Positions 12,566 to 26,000 of a stretch of 64,000 bases of DNA are shown here, in pieces. The position numbers and the translations under genes are program-made. The stretch comes from Cercis canadensis (lineage: Eukaryota > Streptophyta > Magnoliopsida > Fabales > Fabaceae). The DNA is taken from NCBI GenBank assembly GCA_003255065.1, contig QAOA01000121.1, positions 602,414-666,413 on the forward strand, read 5' to 3'. The notes beneath the pieces were generated by a model that worked only from the letters and a program-made list of their open reading frames with translations, was not told the origin of the DNA and did no database searches. The stretch's first letter is position 1, and every line of letters begins with the position of its first letter.

Positions 12566-13834
12566 ATTAGTAAGTAGCATTTTGTTTTTGCCTTACGGTG
12601 ATGTCAGATACAAACTTATTTTTTGGTAAATTTTCTTATTTCACACCGTAAGCAGTTTCTTCTCTGGAAATAGACAAATATAAATTGAAAACAGTAGTTA
12701 ATTAAACTGATTTTCAGCTTTGCTTTTATTTTTTTTTATACGTTAACCATAGACAATTCCAAATTGGAATGACAAACGAAGGAAAAAGACTGAATATGAC
12801 AATTTCTTGTGAAAACAAAATAACTCCACCTTCCAATCTCACATGTGTCTTTGTCATTAAAACTGGAGTCATATGCTAAATTAAAAGGCCATCGGTGCTC
12901 CGTCACGCATACTTCAGCTGAATGACATGATTAACAATCTTCCTTCATAATTAGACACGATATTACTGCCAAGAATTATGCTGCTAATAGTAAGGGATTG
13001 ATGCCTAAATATTCTTTACGGAAGTTCTTCTCCTTTCCCTTTATTAAGCTAAGCATCATTGCAACAGGACTAAAGATATTACTAGGGTGCAAGAAAATGA
13101 CTAATCCAGCATTATGGATCCGCAGAGCAAATGGCACAAAATCAGCCAGGTGGCAGCCCAGGTCACTAATGAAACACAGTCCAATATCATGCAAGATAAT
13201 GACAAAGCACATTCCGGAATTTAAAAAGATAAATGAAAATTGGGAAACAATGCCCAGTGAGGATTATATATCCTACCATTAATTGCAAAAACATGGGTAT
13301 ACGCCGAAATCCACTTTGGGAATAAATCATAGGGCAAGGAAACAACATATAAGTTTCGTGATCAATTCCTAAAGTTACAGAACAAATCATCCAACTGGTG
13401 GAATTCATAATTGGACCAAAACTGTAGATGCTCAAAAAGTAAAAGGTTTTGAGGTGATCCATATTGCTAAAATGTAGCAAACCCACCCAAAAAAAAGACA
13501 GGCATATATAGATATACAGTGATAAAGACCGATTCTTTTGCACCAACCGATAATTCACCTCTCCAGAGCAAGCATATTGATATTTTAAGTCGTGCCATTA
13601 AAAATGGAACGAAGGCTCTCTGGGCCTTTTCTTTTACTATAATACAGTTTTCTCCACCGGTCATTAGAGGCAGCAGACAATCGAAAAAGACCCTTCTGCT
13701 TATTGCCCCTTTGCTCCATAAGAGCATAATTTATCTTAATATGGTGTGCCCTGTGCAAAATTACATTGTACAGAGACCATACAACCCTGTAGAATCAGAA
13801 TTTCTGAACCCGCACTTGATGGCAACTTAAAATA

Positions 13835-16105
13835 TCACGAGCTCCTCCTAATATCTTTGCCAGAGAACTCTCCACTGCCAAAAGATGCTGCGGCAGCAGT
13901 AACATCCAGACCACCTCCACCTATTGATGTGATAAGTGCCGATAAGCCTCCACTGGGGGTGCCATCAGCAGCCATCCCCAATCCAAGAAAATCAAGGGTG
14001 GTTTGCTTTGGACCAAACATGGAAGGAGTTCCCATCATCAATTCCTTTAGTCCAGAGCTACCGTCACAAGGAAGCCCAAGTCCAAGCCCTGCAGGAACTG
14101 AGGCATTCTCTGGCTCTACTTGTCGCTGACCCCATTGCAAATTATCTTGCTGGCCCGATGAAGATGAAGTTGAAGATGACACTATACCAAACCCACGAAG
14201 CAATGAGGCATTTGTAGCAGCTGCACCCATTTGAGCAGCTTTCTGTAGTAGAGCAGTGGCTGACATTGCTGGCTGTGGTGGTGGGGCATATTGCCGACGC
14301 TCTTGGCCTCCTGTTCCAAAAATTGATGACCCCTGATTGGTGGAGAGGCAGAGAGAAATGGGCTCGGAAGATGAAGGACCTGTGAGGTCTGCTGGACGAT
14401 CTTGACGTGCCATGGCTCTAATTAGCTCAGTAAATGCAGGTGCTTGAGGAGATTGTAGGTTTCCAGATGCCGTTGAAGAAGCAAACAAACTAGCAAATAC
14501 ACTACTGTTGGTACCGCTATTGCTTGTTGAGCTGGTGCTGCTGCTACAGCTCCCATTTAGAGCAGTAGTGGCCTGAGGTTGTTCCTCTGTAACTTGTGGG
14601 GGGTTTTCTGGTAACTCAAAAAAATCAGAACCAGGAAAAAGAATAAAAAAATATAGAGGGACTGAGGAAGAGAAGAGCAAAAGCGGTCACTTGAATGCAT
14701 AGACTCGGAAAGTTTGGGCCTTTTCTTTTATGTTAAAAGTTCAGAGGAAAAGAACAAATAATGGTTTCCTTTCTTAAAACCCACTCCCCCTCCCCAAAAA
14801 CAAAGCTTTTCTCTTTTTAGCTTTTGAATCTTTTCAGTTTGTTTGTCAACAATTGCATAATTTACATCTCACAGTTCCGAAGAACACCTTTTAGTTGTTT
14901 ATTTTTAATTAGTTAATTAGCTCTCCGGATCTCAGATCCCTTACTCTGCTCTTACAATATATATACAGATGAAAACAAAGATCGATAACGGACAAAAACT
15001 ACTAAGCTCCAAGGTTACAGAGAGAGAAAGAGAAACAACATTTTGTTTTGTTCTCTAGTTTAACTATATCACATCAGACAAAAACCAACTGAAGAGATAG
15101 TATGTTTCCAAAGTTCGCGTAATATCTACCTGGATTTTGCGTCTGCACAGCAGAGGGGATGACACTATTTGACTGAGAAGGAGCTGACGGAGCTGGAGGT
15201 TGGGGTGGAGGTGGTGGTGGTGGTGCCGGCGGTGATGAATCAGCGGTTACAATTTTCGTGTCTGACTCTGAATTAGGCTTTGCAGCAGCCTGAGTCTGGG
15301 TCTGGCCCGGCGTCTGAGTCTGACCTCGTGCACTCTCCTCTGCCAAGGCATCGCAAAACGCCCTGTGCGTGATAAAGCTATCCCTCCTTCAAAGAATCAA
15401 AACCAAACAACTTTTACAAACCCCAAATCTCCAAGAATTAAGAGTAGAAAACAGAGGTACAAAAAGGGGGGAGGGGGAATGAAAGCCTGAAAAACCTCGA
15501 AAACAAAGTCCCACAGTCGCATTTGTACTCTCTGGTACCACAAATTTTAGAGTGAGCCTTCCAATCTGACTGCACCGCATATTTCTTTGAACACTTATCG
15601 CATTTCCACTTCTTCTCGCCGTGTTTTCTACAGAAATGCTTCTTTATCCCAGTGAGATCACCCAAAGCTCTGGAGGGATCATGATGGACACAGGTTGGCT
15701 CCGGACAGACATAAACTCTCTTTCTCACCTCCTTGCTTGACCTCTGCCTAAGCTTCCATGGCAGATTGTGACCTCGTCGATGAAGCTGAAGATTCTGATC
15801 CCTCTGAAATCCTTTGTTGCAAATTTCACATACGAATCGGTTTGTGGCCAAAAGGGTCTTCGGAGACAGAGCAATCACCTCTGCGTCTGGATCTGAATAA
15901 TCACAGAAAACAAAGAATCAGTAAGAAATCACGAGAGAGGGAAAAAAGAAAACTTCGTAGAGATGGTTGATTCATTCCTACCTGGCATTCCTGGAAGGTT
16001 TCTCTTTTTCTTAGCAGTGGACTTTTGAGGTACTGTCTGATTACCAGAGGAAGAGACGCTAGCTTCCCCTGAAGCTGTGGAAGAGTTATCTAAATCAACC
16101 GGCAT
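13835..16105 (-). CDS. IDD1: INDETERMINATE DOMAIN zinc-finger factor (IDD1/IDD2 type)
   Basis: Four exons on the minus strand: 16105-15982, 15892-15496, 15386-15130, 14607-13835; 516 aa. A basic NLS (KKKR) precedes the ID domain with four fingers: CEIC..H..H at 63-83, CPEPTC..H..H at about 104-132, C2HC CDKC..H..C at 139-159 and C2HC CDCGTLFSR..H..C at 166-185. The C-terminal half has EPISLCLSTNQGSS, the MSATALLQKAAQMGAAATN motif and a TLDFLGL motif, the known site for TOPLESS/DELLA-type partners in this family. Residues 1-41 resemble IDD1 (ENHYDROUS) and IDD2 (GAF1). The neighbouring PP2C gene favours the IDD1 locus (At5g66730). It is a nuclear DNA-binding regulator linked in Arabidopsis to gibberellin and seed maturation. 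The choice of paralogue is an inference. Confidence 0.93.
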
Positions 16106-17285
16106 GGGAACCTAAAATTTCTCTAGGGTTTCTTCGAAATCAATCTACCTGACAAAGAAGGAAAATCTTGGGGCATTTACCCTTGAATTGTAAAGCAACT
16201 TTTTTGGAATAAAGTTTTATTTTTCTAGGGTTTGTACTCTATCTCAGCTTCTCTCACTCTCCGATCCTATATCTACCAGTCAAGCTGCAATTTTTATTCC
16301 CTCCTTTCTCCCATTTACCCACCACCTACCAGCTCTGATGGGTCTCTGACCAAAATTCACATTAACCAAAGAAATCAAATGATTGAACCCAATAGGCCAA
16401 TACCTTAAATAAAGCTCTCTCTCAGCTCAGACAAATAAATGAAACACAGACCTCACCAACAGCCGGAAAACTCTTCCCGGCGAGTGAACTATGATCCAAC
16501 GGTCAAAAAGAAATTTTTTTCAAAACTACTTTAGTCGGAAAAGATTTCGGCGGAAATCCACGAGTTTGTCTAGGTTTATGCATCACTGAGACTTTGTCTT
16601 TAGGCGGCTACAATGCGAAAGATAAGGCAGCCCAATCTCTTTCTCTTCTATTCTTTCCAAGTTTTAAACTTTTCAGACGGCAGAAGATGATAGATAAATG
16701 GGAAAGTCGCACACCAATAAAATTAGATGGTTAAGTATTAATTAGTGGTGTAATGAGGCATGGTTAAGTAAGGTGATCTATGACTTTTTGGGGTTTTTGA
16801 TTTTGGGAATTGGAAGACGGGCAGAGAGAGAGCTAAGGTTAGCTGTAACTTTTCGTGTCCAAGTTCCTATCCTCCACTTGTCGAGGCAAATGGTTCTTAG
16901 GCACACAGCACAGTGTTAGAAGAGTGTTTACTTCGATGTTTGTCTTTTAGCGATTTGTCTGAATCCGTATTCTGTAGAAACCGACAGGCCATTCAGAATA
17001 CAATAAATAAATAAATCAATTTTCAAATAAACAGAAGAATACAAAGTCAAAGAACTTTAATCTGTAATTGAAACTTTTCAGTGTAGACCAGTCTATATTT
17101 GCCACGTGCTCTTGCTTCGTGTGCTTGACCATTTGCGATTGCTGCTCTTTCTTTTCAATGTACCTCATTTTAATGAGAACGAGTAACTGGTCGCGTTTGG
17201 GGTTGAGAAATGGGAAGTATTCCATGTTACCCTCCCGCCTTAGCTCGTGTGAGTGTGACACAAGCCAAACTTTTTTAGGACCATG
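16106..17285. other. 5' region of the IDD gene, no other gene
   Basis: This holds the presumed leader and promoter of the minus-strand IDD gene. Pyrimidine-rich stretches (minus strand GA-rich) lie at 16200-16300. Small open frames at 17016-17301 show no domain. Confidence 0.5.
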
Positions 17286-17294
17286 TAAATTGAA

Positions 17295-18309
17295 GGCTTA
17301 AATGTAGTTTTTTGGGTGAAATTAACATTTTGGTTTTCGAAATTTTTTAATCTTTCAAGTTCAACCAATTTGTTTACATCTTTAACACTATCAAAAAATT
17401 AAGGGTACTATTGGCGTGGCAGATAGTAGGAGCCATGTAACACTTGTGTGAAATTTTTTTGGTTTAATTATAGTTTTGATCATCTATTTTGTCAAATGAA
17501 TATTTTAGTCATTTTATTTTGCTCAAATGAATATTTTAATCTCCTATTTTCAAATGATAATTTTTAATCTTGAAGTTTTACAAAATGAACAATTGGTCCA
17601 CTAGTCTAATTTCATCCAAAAATTAATAATAGTACTGATATGGCACACACATAACATTGATGTAACGAAAAAAAATTATTCATCCTTCCTCTTAATCTCA
17701 CCCTCTCTCTATTTAGCTTCTCTTTGATGAAGAAGATAAAGAATTGCATCAAAATAGAATTTGAATTGGGGAAAAAAATTTCAAATACATCATAAATATA
17801 ATTGAACTAGAAAAAAACACATGAAGCGAAACAGATCCATGATTAAATGAAATTGAATTCTTTATTATAAAGAGTATTATGCAAAAGATTTATAATAGTA
17901 GTGTAATTATTAATATGTAAATAATTTTAGCCAAAACATTTTATTAATTAAATATTAAAAGTATTATAATGTCTTTTTATTTTTGTAGTTTATAAAATAT
18001 TATGGGGACAATTTATTTTTTAATTTTTGTAGTTAATACAATTTTAAAAAGTGTTTGAAACTTGGGGAACCAAAACATTCATATGGCTATAAAAAGAGAC
18101 CAAAATTACGATTAAATCAATAAAATATTTTTTCACATTAGAATTACGTGTCTATCACGTCAGCACCACCATTAATTTTTTGACGGTGTTAGATATGTAA
18201 ACTAATTCATTTATTTTATAAATTTTATGGGACTAAAAAATGTCATTTGAAAATAGAGGACCTAAACATTCATTTCACTAAAATAAGAGACCAAAACTAC
18301 ATTTAAGCC
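17295..18309. mobile_element. Mutator-like non-autonomous element with long TIRs
   Basis: The left end GGCTTAAATGTAGTTTTTTGG is matched in inverse at the right end (CCAAAACTACATTTAAGCC). Inverse similarity continues inward for about 200 bp (for example CTTTAACACTATCAAAAAATTAA against AATTTTTTGACGGTGTTAGA). Flanking 9-mers are TAAATTGAA (17286-17294) and TAAATTGTA (18310-18318), 8 of 9 identical, the target-site length of Mutator elements. No transposase is present. Inner segments repeat the ATGAATATTTTAGTC-type motif. The termini and target site are seen directly; the superfamily follows from the 9-bp duplication. Confidence 0.8.
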
Positions 18310-18626
18310 TAAATTGTATCTTGAATAGAAATTCGATTTTGATTCAGCTACTTTATTGGAAGTCTTGGACTAAGTTGTAAAAATATATATTTTTAAAAAA
18401 AATATGAGAGTAAGTTTTAAGTTTTCTACCTAAAAAATGTCATTTGAAAATAGAGGACCTAAACATTCATTTCACTAAAATAAGAGACCAAAACTACATT
18501 TAAGCCTAAATTGTATCTTGAATAGAAATTCGATTTTGATTCAGCTACTTTATTGGAAGTCTTGGACTAAGTTGTAAAAATATATATTTTAAAAAAAAAA
18601 CGAGAGTAAGTTTTAAGTTTTCTACC
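18233..18626. repeat. 197-bp tandem duplication of the element's right end
   Basis: 18233-18429 recurs as 18430-18626, differing mainly in an A-run and one base near the end. Each copy contains the right terminal repeat of the Mutator-like element plus about 120 bp of its flank. The duplication therefore arose after insertion. No N separates the copies, but an assembly error cannot be excluded. Confidence 0.9.
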
Positions 18627-18639
18627 TAAAACAAAACTT

Positions 18640-21600
18640 ATTAAATTTAATTTTTCTTTTAGGTTGTAAAATGTTATGATAAAATTATTTGGAGATATAT
18701 CTTTATCATATTAGATAATTCACAAAATATATCATCCATTAACTTATAAATCCCGTGTGGTAACAAAACCCCCAAATAAAAATTTAGTAAGGAGAAATAC
18801 AATAGAAACGTGGTAAAGCATAGCTTCCATAGATGATTATCTCTTGGTCAAACTCAGCACGTGGTTTCTGCCATCTTACTCTCTCTCTCTCTCTCTGCTT
18901 GAAAATTTGAAATATTGAGAGGGTGTGTTTGTGTGGAGGCTCCCCCTATCCGACCATCCCTCCCACTCTTGGCTAATCAGTAGTTGCCCAGCACCTTAGA
19001 TTTCACATAGTATTGTGACCTTGATATCCAACAGTAAGCAAACTGGTTTTTTGGTGAAAGCAGAACTTTCCTTAGTAGCTTATGCTTTTTTGGGCTTCAA
19101 CAGATTAATTTTTACATATAGAACGATGAAACTGATTCAACTCCAATTGCTAAAGAAGATTTTAATGGGTAAAGTCATTTTTCGTTTTCATAAATCGCAT
19201 CGGGAATACTAATACTAATATAATTCAAACATAAGACCTCAATTTTCGGTTCTTAAATTGTTTAGGACTCCTAATATAATTAGGAGTAGCAGCAAATGTG
19301 ATACAGCATGCTTAACATTTGACCTTCCGAATTATTTTCTTGGTGAGGGAAAAGAAGGAAGCCTTTTATAACTCTTGTACAACATATTTTCCTCATCTAT
19401 CAGTATTGGCTCTTGTGCCTCGCGGATGACACGGACAAATGAATTGAATTTGCAGATAGCTTTTATCTTCCTCCATGCTAATACAACAAAATTTCAGTTG
19501 GTGAACTTGTCTCATGTTCTTCGCATTTACTTTGACCACTTACTTGTTGAACACTCCTTACTTTCCAATTAGCGGAGTGGGAAATAAAGAAAAATAGTTT
19601 TGTTGGATCCCTTGGCTCTGTTGATAACCCCACACTTTGAACTGTAAAATAAACATATCATCAATCTTACCTTTTCAAACCGTGAATGCGACTTTTACTT
19701 TTGAGACGGCTATGCTTTCATTTGATTTTTATCCACAATTTCAAAGCACATGATATAAAACGCAAATAAAGTTAGATACAAGTATTTTTAAACTAATTCA
19801 TGAACTAGGTCTAGTTGGTCCATATTTAAACCCTATTTAAAGATCAAAAGAGTAAAGCAATATAATATTACCAGATTAAATCATAGTTCATCATGGAAAG
19901 CACAACTAGCTTCAGATGGAAAAGGGGGTAGTAACAGATTTTGTGATGATGAATAGTTGTCTACAGTGTCTGCAACATAATGGGCACTCTTGCTAGTAGA
20001 TTTTCCCCTGTAATGAGGAGTACTTTTAACTACTCTGAATTGGTACTATAGTTTTCAAATCGGTTTCGTTGTCTTTTTCAATTCTCTTTTTACTTCCAAG
20101 TCCATAGTATTTGGCCCTATCCAAGAGCAGAGCAGGTAGCGACTGCTCCTGTGCTGCATTTGACGTGCTCTCCTCCTAACTTTGATGCCAAAATGATTAT
20201 TACTATTATACACAGTGATTGATACGTTAGCAAGAGAATACGAATATTAGGAATATTCATTCATTTAAATTAAGCAAAACAACGACAAGGTTGAGTAAGA
20301 AAAAGAGAGGGAGCGCTTGAACTTGGAGTGTAACCAAATGGCCGGCACATGTTATTTTTTATTTTTCCTGCATGTACTCTCTCCATTATCTCTAGCATTG
20401 ACTTTGATTTCATTTCTTTTCGTAGTTCAAAAACTGCATTATTTTAGGCACAATATGGGACCCTCTGTTTTTTTTTTTTCTTTAGCATTTTTCAATTTTC
20501 TCTCTCAACAGGCAACAGGGGACCAATCCTATGTCCTTTGAATCAGCACTCGGCTTAGCCATCTGCCCATTTAATTAAACGTTTTAAGGCCATGGCTACG
20601 TTTATGACAATTGTTAATTGCAGATGCACAAATAGCATTATTTTACGTTTATTAAAAAGTTAGATAGATCCTGGTATGAACTTTTGCATTGGGTTTATGA
20701 TGGGACCCAAACCCAGTTATGCCAATAAAACCCCTTTTAGCGGAATGAAGAATTAATTAAGCACCACTATCTTCTTATCCTTCTTATTTTGGGTATAGGT
20801 GGAAAAATTCAACACTTTACAAGGAACTGTGCAAGTAATGACTTATCTCAGTACTCCTACAATGGGAGTGGTTCGAGTATCATTGAAGATGCTGTTAGTT
20901 CCAAGGGTCCCTTAATACTGTTTCCCTTTCACAATTTGTTCATGAACAGAGGAAGATGAAAGAGAACTTCAAGCTCATAATTGAAAAGCTTTAACCCCCA
21001 TTCCCCACACAAAGGCACAGGGTTGAAGTGTAAGGTAAAAACTGCAAAAGGACACATTATTTTGCCAAAAAAGGCTGTAAATTCTGTCAAACGGCGATGA
21101 TCAATACTTGCATTAAAGCTATCATTAGATCATGACCATCTTTTACTGTTGTTATCACTTTTGATTTGTTCTGAAAGTCCATTACCGGCCAAAGTACTCG
21201 TCCATTCTTCCTTTCTACTTATAACAGTTCGGGAAAAAAGATCCAAGCACGATCAAAAATCCGAAGCTCACACACATTACGAAATCTGTATAGAAAAGGA
21301 AAAAATCACCTAAATTTAGAAATATAAAGTCATCAAATTTCTGTAATGTGAAGTGCTATTTCCTGTTCCTGGTTGGCCAAGTTCTTACCTTTCTCTCCTT
21401 TCATCTTCACTTTTTGGGCTCGCCAGGTCAGAAGCTGCCTAAAAGGATAACAACAAGTCAATGACTACTCCATCACAAGCTTCTCTCCCCACTAATACTA
21501 TAAAGATAGGAAAGTGTGGGGGATTTGGACGGTGAACGTACCCACCCTTTTAGGAAGCTCGCATCTCTTCAACAGAAACATTTGAAAAAAAATAAAAGGA

Positions 21601-22898
21601 AAAATTCCATCACTTTCTTTCTTTTTGTGAGATGCGGTGGGAACTATAGGTGGCCATAGTTTTAAAAAAATGGCCCCCATCTGTAATGATGTTGCAGCCA
21701 TAAGCAGTTGTACCACGAGTATATTCTTCACAATGAAGGCAAACTTGATATCGGATGGCTTATGGCTGCCAAGTGCAAATCGTTTTAGGCAGGGGATGCA
21801 AATACCTTTTCCCATTTGATTAGACACCTGAAAATTCAGTTTCAGCAAATAGACGATTTTAGAATTACAAATAAATGAAGATTTATAGAGGTATTGGAGG
21901 ATTCACAAATTGCACTTTACTTGGGTCATGAACAAGTCAAGCAGAGACTCAAGAGACAAGAGTGACTTGGCCATTCTGTAGACAAACCTTCACAAGGCCC
22001 CGCAGACCTAAAAGGTCTAAACAATTTTCTTAATTCCTTTTCCGATAATGGAAGTTTGTTTCATCATATTAGGAGCAGGGTAATGGATACTATATTACAT
22101 TTTGCTCTTTTATGTTCCATCAGGCAAATGCAGAAGTGGAAACTGCCGAGGCTTCTAGTTCCTGGTATGCCAACAAAGAGGTGCATGATAGTCTTGCAGC
22201 AATTATTAGTTCTTTTAGATAAAAAATATTCCAGTAGGAAGTGAGGACCTTGCAGGTTAAACCAGCAAACCAAAACCAAATAGGCAAATACGTAGTCGAT
22301 CACTTACCATCTTTCTCTTTGCCTCTATTCAATGGCCAGGGGACCCTCCCAAGTTGGGCATTTTTGGCTGCATGTGCATGATAATCAACATCAGATAGAT
22401 AGCATGGAAATCATCATGGATAATCCAATATTGTTTATGCAAGGCACAGAGCCATAAGAGTACTTTTTGAGAGAAAGTTGAAATGGTCAAATTTTACTTG
22501 ATTTTGTTGTTTTATTAATTGACTTTTTTCACAATTAACTTAATAGTGGAGTATTTAGATAATTGATGAGAGATCAGATTCTATCCTTCTAAACTATCAT
22601 TTACAAAAAAAAAAAAAAAATTCATTGAATAATGAGCCATCACATCCTAACTTACTTTAATTTTAATTTTACAAAAATAATTTTTGCATATTATCATACT
22701 TATTGTCATCAAAATAGTTTAATGAATCATTATCATTGGTTTTTTTCTTTAACATATACTTTTTGAGTGATTGTAATTTATATTTATATTTTTTGTTTTT
22801 GATGAAAAATTTATAATTTTACACTAGAATATTGTATAAGATAAAAATTTAAAATTTAAAACGAACGACTGCGTTACGCTGTAGTCTGTCCAGTTCGA
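18640..22898. other. Intergenic between IDD and RPC5, no gene supported
   Basis: About 4.2 kb of AT-rich DNA. Open frames of 60-116 codons occur (for example at 20317-20541 and 21498-21848), but none has a domain or shows a plausible splice partner. An 11-bp inverted match (GCAGCCATAAGC near 21704, GCTTATGGCTGC near 21756) is too short to call a hairpin RNA. CT-repeat at about 18883-18897. Confidence 0.5.
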
Positions 22899-23036
22899 GT
22901 GGCCACAAGCCATAAACGCAAAACCCCGCAAGAAACCTACGAAGCAGTTTACACTTTCAAGCAGCTGGTTCCCGCCGATTCTCCATTAGAGAGAGAGAGA
23001 GACATACAGAGCGGCGCACGGATAGAGTTCGAATAT

Positions 23037-26000
23037 ATGGAGCTAGACGACTTGGACGCGCCGAGCCAGGTTCCTTCTCGAGTCTCCAGATTCGCGCCGA
23101 AATCATCAAAGCTCAAACCTAAACAGAAATTGGAAGCTGGACAACCTGTATCCAAGACTGAAGCCCAAGGATCGTCTTCTAAAGCAGAACCACAGGAATT
23201 AGATTCTGTAACCGCCAATAAGAAAGAAGAAGATGAAGTAGGAGAAAGAGTACTATCAACCAATGCGACTACGCCGAAGTTCGAACCCCCGTCTCTCAAT
23301 GGCTCTATGAAAATGGACGTGGAGCCCAAGTCCGAGACCGGAGATGAATCAAAGCAAGATGACCCCATGGACGAAGACACCGCCGAAGACGTTGTTGTGC
23401 GCGAAATTGACGTCTTCTTCGCTCCTTCTATTGGTGCCGACACTCAGGTCTGCTTACTCGTCTCGTGCACTTAATTGTTTATTTGTTTCTGTTTTTCTTT
23501 TATTCAATGTCTAATTTTGATTCATCATTTTAGCTATATGTTTTGCAATATCCTTTGAGACCATGCTGGCGACCGTATGAATTAGATGAACGATGTGAAG
23601 AGGTGCGTGATTTGACATTGAATAAAGTTTTTGGGAGAGTAATTTGTTGCTTCTGTTGTGGACAAACGGGGAATCCTGTTTAGTGTTGTTTATTTCTCTT
23701 ATATTTATTTTTCTTTTTTTGCAGGTCAGATTGAAACCTGCGAGTTCAGAAGTAGAGGTTGATTTGTTTATTGACATGGAGTCCAATAATTACGACCAAG
23801 AGTTTTCTAGTAGACTCAAGATGACGAAGCAGGTCTGTTGATGATTTTTTCTTCATTTGTAAAGAACATTAGCTGTATTTAGGTCCTTACTAGTAGTTTT
23901 AAAAATAAGGTTCACGGCCTTCTCATATTTTTGGGTAATCTACTCATCTCTTCTGAAAAGTTCTTAGGATGTTGACCAAAAGATGCTCCTAAGTCAATAT
24001 TGCCATTTGGCACTAAAATCAAGGCGTGTAGTTAAATACTTAACAATAAAGTTGCCGGGACTCTAAGGCATACCAGTGCTCCTTGATAATATGTGGCCTA
24101 CTTCTTTGGAATTACTAGCCACCACAATACTTGTTATTTATTGGATCATGTACTGGTACAACACATCTTTAAAATAGGTCAAGAGCTGTTACTTTTGCTA
24201 GTTCTCCCTGAGTATGCTTAGTCTATAAAATGAGGGATGAAGGACGGGATTTGAATTAGCATGAATTGTGGAAGTTTATTAGCATTGTCAGTGTCTTGTT
24301 GCATGATAACTTATATATCTCTAGATTTTGATGCTTATGGTAGTGGTAGTGTTATTGTTGTTACATTCTGTTTCTCTGAGCGAAGGCTTGGATTCTCTTT
24401 CCACTATCTTTTTTCTTGTTGTTCAATTGGGTGATCATGCATGTATTTAGTGTTTGTTTGGCTATAATATGAAAATTTATATTTTGTGAAAAGTGCTTTT
24501 GCAAAAAGCACGTAAGCTTGTTTTGCTCCAAAAGTAAAAAAACTGTGATTTCCTCCCAAAAAGCACTCTTGGTTCTTGAAAATATCGCAAAGCAGCAAAA
24601 AATATGAAAACCTTTGTTATGAAAACCTCACCTGACTGACTAAAATGTTTATTTTTGCTTCTAGTTTTTTCCTTTTACTCCTAGATCTCATAAACTTTGT
24701 TATGCTGTTCTGTTTTTGTCCTCTAATATTATTTCAAGGAATGGTGCAATATTGAGCATTACAGACTTGTGCGCTAGTTTTTGTACTTTTGTAATCATTT
24801 ATCTCAGAACAGTATCATAAATTATAAGTATGATTCATTGTTTCTATTTCTCTTCAGACTTTATCAACTTCTTGGAAGCCTACTTGTACAAAGGGCTACA
24901 CGGTTGGGCTTCTTATGGGTAATAAGGTATTTTATTTCGTATCCTATCTTGTGATGTTTAATTTAGTTTCAATGTGATATAATTACTTGGTTTGCAAATT
25001 GTTAGGCGTGCCAATACAACATGGAACGCTGTTATCTAATTTCTTGAACATTCCACGCTTCTTTCAATAAAGTAAATGGTGCCTTGCCAAGAAGGTGTTC
25101 TTTTGAGATATGATAACCTGAGGCCAGCGCTATGATTACTTTTCTAACTGGACTTGTTTTGGAGGCAATTAAAGTAACTTCTAGTAACTTATTGGGATGA
25201 GTTTCTTCTTGTTTTTAGATGAGATCATATCTTATCATGATTTTGAAGAAAAGGAAAAGCTATTGATAGAGTAAGCAAAGAGTGTGACTCATTTACATGA
25301 GAATCATCTTATAAGTTATGCTCCAATAAGGTGGCAAAAAAATAAAAAAATTGAGCCATGCCTTGAAATCCACATTGTTGTACATATCAATTTCATGTTC
25401 CAATTTATGTTACATGACACTGAATCAAGAACCATGCCTTCCAATTAATCTTTGTTAAAATATGCATAAATCTTTTCATCATGTAGATTTAAGGGTTTAA
25501 CTGGTTATATAAGTTAAGGTGTTTTATGATTAGCCTAGCATCTTTGATGTACTCTGACACAGGCTTACTGCTGATTATATAGCAATCATATATAAATATT
25601 TTGAATCTGTTATCTGTTTATCACCTATGATAATTTTTTGGTCTGTGATCTATGTCTGTTTTCTTGCTTCAATTGATGGCATAGGGGGTTTCTTGACTAG
25701 TTGGGAAAATTTGAAAGTTTGCGTGCTTTTGTTTTGTTTTGTTTCCTTCTGTTTTCGTTGCAGTTGCATCTACATCCTATTCATGCAGTTGTGCAGCTAC
25801 GACCATCATTAGAACATATTAATTCTGGTGGTTCAAAGCGGAAGAACATTATCTCTACTAGTGCCAATGCTACAATCAAAATTGAGGAGTCTAATGAAGA
25901 AAAGTCTGTCACTCCATTGAAGAAGCAGGTATCATCTTTTTGGTTAATTGTTCATTCATATACTTCCAATTGGACACTGATTGTGTTAGCTCATCCAAGG

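Larger units (their letters stand above)
9960..12990. other. Intergenic between PP2C and IDD genes
   Basis: No coding sequence supported. This stretch contains three imperfect copies of a CCATTATTATTATCCAGAGTCCAAA-like unit at about 10149-10253, a poly(A) run at 10620-10640, and two N-flanking duplications (10775-11331 and 12358-12565, listed separately). Short open frames here lack domains. Confidence 0.55.

Noticed and set aside
21690..21780. Possible microRNA hairpin with GCAGCCATAAGC arms
   Set aside because: Only about 11-12 bases pair and the rest of the arms do not, so it is unlike a plant precursor.
22899..23036. In-frame upstream extension of RPC5 from a GTG
   Set aside because: No ATG in this stretch. 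The family start motif begins at the ATG at 23037.
24445..24605. Possible MITE starting TGTTTGTTTGGCTATAA in an RPC5 intron
   Set aside because: It has AAAAGCACTTTT-like symmetry, but no matching right end or target site was found.
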